From NCBI RefSeq assembly GCF_003024195.1, contig NZ_KZ679049.1, forward strand, positions 62,001 to 126,000: DNA of 64,000 nt, read 5' to 3'. Positions 58,017 to 64,000 of this stretch are shown piece after piece; the first letter of the stretch is position 1, and every line of letters begins with the position of its first letter. The notes beneath the pieces were generated by a model. The model saw only the letters and a program-made list of their open reading frames with translations. It made no database searches and was not told the origin of the DNA. This DNA comes from Streptomyces dioscori. Lineage in GTDB: Bacteria; Actinomycetota; Actinomycetes; Streptomycetales; Streptomycetaceae. The translations under genes were made by a program, and so were the position numbers.

Positions 58017-58034
58017 CCGCGGCAAGCACGACGC

Positions 58035-61335
<3,301 letters not shown>

Positions 61336-61343
<8 letters not shown>

Positions 61344-62523
61344 GCTGGCCCTCCATCTGGACTGTGTTCGTCGAAGCGGTGTTCATCAAAGACGTGAAGC
61401 GGTCGAACAGGTAGGCGGCGTCGTGCGGGCCCGCGGCCGCCTCGGGGTGGTACTGGACGCTGAACGCGGGCTGGTCGAGCAGCTGGAGCCCCTCGACGAC
61501 CTGGTCGTTCAGGCAGACGTGGCTGACCTCGGCCCGCCCGTAGGGGGTCTCGGAGACCTGGTCGAGCGGCGCGTCGACGGCGAAGCCGTGGTTGTGCGCG
61601 GTGACCTCGACCTTGCCGGTCGTCCGGTCCTGCACGGGCTGGTTGATGCCCCGGTGGCCGTACTTCAGCTTGTAGGTGCCGAAGCCGAGGGCGCGGCCGA
61701 GGATCTGGTTGCCGAAGCAGATGCCGAACAGGGGCGTCTTCCGCTCCAGCACGGCGCGCATGAGGGCGACGGGGTGTTCGGCCTGCTCGGGGTCGCCGGG
61801 GCCGTTCGAGAAGAACACGCCGTCGGGGGCGATCGCGTAGATCTCCTCGACGGTCGCGGTGGCGGGCAGCACGTGCACCTCGATGCCGCGCTCGGCCATG
61901 CGGTGCGGGGTCATGCCCTTGATGCCGAGGTCGATCGCGGCGACGGTGAACTTCTTCTCACCGACGGCGGGGACGACGTACGCCTCCTTGGTGGCGACCT
62001 CTTCGTAGAGGCTGGCGCCCTTCATCTCGGGGGCCTGGCGCACCTCGGTGAGCATGGCGCCCTCGTCGGGCAGCGCGCTGCCGGAGAAGATGCCGACGCG
62101 CATGGCGCCGCGCTCGCGCAGATGGCGGGTGAGCGCGCGGGTGTCGATGCCGCTGATGCCCACGACGCCCTGCGCGGCGAGCTCCTCGTCCAGCGAGCGC
62201 CGGGAGCGCCAGTTGGAGGGCACGCGCGCGGGGTCGCGTACGACGTAGCCGGAGACCCAGATCTTCCTGGACTCCATGTCCTCGTCGTTGATGCCGGTGT
62301 TGCCGATGTGCGGGGAGGTCATCACGACGACCTGGCGGTGGTACGACGGGTCGGTGAGGGTCTCCTGGTAGCCGGTCATGCCGGTGGAGAACACCGCTTC
62401 GCCGAAGGTCACCCCCACGGCCCCGTAGGCACGGCCGCGGAAGGTCCGGCCGTCCTCCAGAACGAGTACGGCGGGAGCCGCCTTCTGCCGCTGCGAGGCG
62501 GTTCCCTGGTCGGAGGTGGTCAT
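61336..62523 (-). CDS. carA: Carbamoyl-phosphate synthase small chain
   Basis: The 395-residue glutaminase subunit supplies ammonia to CarB. The N-terminal domain (LVLEDGRTFRGRAYGAVGVT, FSTGMTGYQETLTDPSY) is followed by a class-I glutamine amidotransferase. Its nucleophile cysteine is in LFGICFGNQILG and the His/Glu pair in VQYHPEAAAGP; SNGPGDPEQ forms the oxyanion region. ATG 62523 overlaps the upstream PH-like gene by 4 bp. The longer frame to 62598 consists of His/Arg/Pro repeats and is not used. Confidence 0.97.
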
Positions 62524-63155
62524 CGTGCGCCTTCCGTGTCGCTGCTCTGGTCGATGTCGCTGCTCTGGTCGGTCATGTGGTTCAGGGTGTCGACCCATTC
62601 GTTGTGCTCCGCCGCGTGGTCGGAGCGGAATCCTGAGTCGATCAGCTTGTCGCCGTGTTCCCAGGTGACGACGAGCAGGCCGCCCTCGGAGAGGACCTTG
62701 CCCGCGATGCCCTTGTCGAGCCGGGCCTCGCGCAGTCGCTCACGGGGGACGAAGAAGTCGGCCGCTCCGGGGCGTACGACGTCCAGGCCCGCGTCCGTCA
62801 GGGTCAGCTCGACCCTGCTGCGGGTGCCCAGGCCGTGCGCCACGATGCGGTCGAGCCACTGCCCGGCCGTCGTCGAGCCGTGGTAGCGGCCGCTCATGGT
62901 CAGTCTGGCCGCACCGGGCTCACTCGGCACGACGGGCAGCTCGGGCAGGTCGCCCTGGAGGGTGCCGCGCCACTTCCAGCCCTCGCGCATCAGCCAGTAG
63001 ACGAGCGCGATGAACAGGACCAGGCCGACGAGCCAGCCGATACGGGCGGCCCAGTCGGTCACCTCGGCGGACTTCTGCTCCGCCGCGAGGCCGACGGCGC
63101 GGCCCGTGGTGAGTTCCGTGGCGATCTGCGCTGCAAAGGGGGTGAGTGATGTCAC
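62520..63155 (-). CDS. Membrane protein with PH-like domain, between pyrC and carA
   Basis: The 211-residue protein has a polar N-terminus, one clear membrane helix (about 40-58, IGWLVGLVLFIALVYWLM) and a cytoplasmic PH-like beta domain (about 75-190, ARLTMSGRYHGSTTAGQW, DFFVPRERLREARLDKGI, VVTWEHGDKLIDSGF). An uncharacterised protein of this kind stands between pyrC and carA in mycobacteria (Rv1382 position) and Streptomyces. The tail ends SSDIDQSSDTEGAR, encoded by a short direct repeat. GTG 63155 overlaps pyrC by 4 bp. It is a conserved passenger of the pyr operon; function unknown. Confidence 0.85.
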   Translation of the reverse strand: MTSLTPFAAQIATELTTGRAVGLAAEQKSAEVTDWAARIGWLVGLVLFIALVYWLMREGWKWRGTLQGDLPELPVVPSEPGAARLTMSGRYHGSTTAGQWLDRIVAHGLGTRSRVELTLTDAGLDVVRPGAADFFVPRERLREARLDKGIAGKVLSEGGLLVVTWEHGDKLIDSGFRSDHAAEHNEWVDTLNHMTDQSSDIDQSSDTEGAR

Positions 63156-64000
63156 GCGAGCTTCCCGTCGACGAGCGTGGCCCTGCCCCGCAGCCACGTG
63201 TGCGTGACACGGCCCGGCAGCTCACGACCCTCGTACGGAGTGTTGCGGCTGCGCGATGCGAAGCCCGCGGGGTCCACCTCACCACGGTATGCGGTGTCCA
63301 CCAGCGTGAGGTTGGCGGGCTCACCTGCCGAGACGGGGCGGCCGTGCCCCTGCGCCCGGCCGATCTCGGCGGGCTTGCGGGACATGCGGTCGGCGACGCC
63401 GGCCCAGTCGAGCAGCCCGGCCTCGACCATCGTCCGCTGGACCACCGAGAGCGCGGTTTCGAGGCCCACCATGCCCATGGCGGCGGCGGCCCACTCGCAG
63501 TCCTTGTCCTCGTGCGGGTGCGGGGCGTGGTCGGTGGCGACGATGTCGATCGTGCCGTCGGCGAGCGCCTCGCGCAGGGCCAGCACGTCGCGCTCGGTGC
63601 GCAGCGGCGGGTTGACCTTGTAGACCGGGTTGTAGGAGCGCACCAGCTCATCCGTGAGGAGGAGGTGGTGCGGGGTGACCTCGGCGGTCACGTCGATGCC
63701 GCGGGACTTGGCCCAGCGGACGATCTCGACGGACCCGGCGGTCGACAGGTGGCAGATGTGGACGCGGGAGCCGACGTGCTCGGCGAGCAGCACGTCCCGG
63801 GCGATGATCGACTCCTCGGCGACCGCGGGCCAGCCGCCGAGTCCCAGTTCCGCGGACACGACGCCCTCGTTCATCTGGGCGCCCTCGGTGAGGCGGGGCT
63901 CCTGGGCGTGCTGGGCGACGACGCCGCCGAAGGCCTTCACGTACTCCAGGGCCCTGCGCATGATCACGGCGTCGTCGACGCACTTGCCGTCGTCCGAGAA
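63152..64000 (-). CDS. pyrC: Dihydroorotase, C-terminal part
   Basis: PyrC closes carbamoyl-aspartate to dihydroorotate. The 282 codons present start inside the enzyme; the N-terminus with the first HxH metal motif lies beyond the right edge. Visible landmarks are SDDGKCVDDAVIMRRAL, FGGVVAQHAQEPRL (metal-binding His), VHICHLSTAGSVEIVRWAK, EVTPHHLLLTD and IVATDHAPHPHEDKDCEW, whose Asp is catalytic. The C-terminal sandwich ends WLRGRATLVDGKLA. It leads the visible pyrC-PH-carA-carB-pyrD-pyrF series, with 4-8 bp overlaps down to carB. Confidence 0.96.
   Translation of the reverse strand, partial: FSDDGKCVDDAVIMRRALEYVKAFGGVVAQHAQEPRLTEGAQMNEGVVSAELGLGGWPAVAEESIIARDVLLAEHVGSRVHICHLSTAGSVEIVRWAKSRGIDVTAEVTPHHLLLTDELVRSYNPVYKVNPPLRTERDVLALREALADGTIDIVATDHAPHPHEDKDCEWAAAAMGMVGLETALSVVQRTMVEAGLLDWAGVADRMSRKPAEIGRAQGHGRPVSAGEPANLTLVDTAYRGEVDPAGFASRSRNTPYEGRELPGRVTHTWLRGRATLVDGKLA

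Overview
The window is chromosomal DNA of a high-GC filamentous actinobacterium, almost certainly Streptomyces. Third codon positions are nearly all G or C, long spurious reading frames run antisense to real genes, GTG and occasional TTG starts are common, and the gene order (rbpA-fxsA-ppm1 ... chitinase ... rib/his ... guaB1 ... rpe ... fmt ... priA-metK-coaBC-rpoZ-gmk-sIHF-pyrF-pyrD-carB-carA-pyrC) is the one I remember around SCO1420-SCO1486 of S. coelicolor. That synteny is from memory and was not searched. I see no tRNA, rRNA, CRISPR array, prophage or insertion sequence.

Layout. 0-6 kb: the end of an MFS permease, the sigma-R-type rbpA unit, fxsA, the polyprenol-phosphate mannose synthase, an amidohydrolase and an Lrp regulator. 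6-10 kb: a phosphotransferase, a lipocalin-like protein, a small hypothetical gene and an acyl-CoA dehydrogenase. 10-18 kb: a GH18 chitinase under DasR-like boxes, a TetR regulator, a 48-residue membrane protein, a Tat-exported C39-like peptidase, a uridine kinase and a TPR/AAA+ ATPase. 18-26 kb: two CNNM/CBS proteins, then a leftward FMN-riboswitch unit ribE-ribM-ribBA-ribH followed by hisE-hisG and a PH-domain protein. 26-33 kb: a ROK regulator divergent from an MFS permease, an NCS2 permease, a GH6 hydrolase and a DUF5995-like protein. 33-45 kb: a flavin amine oxidase plus nitrilase-fold amidase, a secreted protein, an MFS permease, an Lrp regulator, GuaB1, a barnase/barstar-type pair, a SorC regulator, rpe and an MMPL transporter. 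45-64 kb: conserved core genes for rRNA methylation, initiator formylation, replication restart, SAM, CoA, RNA polymerase omega, guanylate kinase, sIHF and pyrimidine synthesis. pyrC runs off the right edge.

Points of most interest. (1) A roughly 45-bp dispersed repeat with core GGCGCGGGGAACTGCGCG occurs about 23 times in intergenic DNA, sometimes as quasi-tandem arrays with 57-79 bp periods. Two copies spaced exactly 96 bp sit in frame inside the ROK gene and add a linker of about 80 residues to its protein. (2) Between the rib operon and the ROK gene is an apparently intact chitinase-type promoter with two DasR-like boxes that has no coding sequence after it, only about 100 bp and a terminator-like hairpin. 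It looks like the remnant of a deleted chitinase, or a short DasR-controlled RNA. (3) A near-consensus DasR box lies between the C39 peptidase and uridine kinase genes. (4) Tandem hairpins between the uridine kinase and AAA+ genes suggest a structured RNA. (5) Two small membrane-protein genes of 48 and 42 codons were found, at 12908-13054 and 38379-38507.
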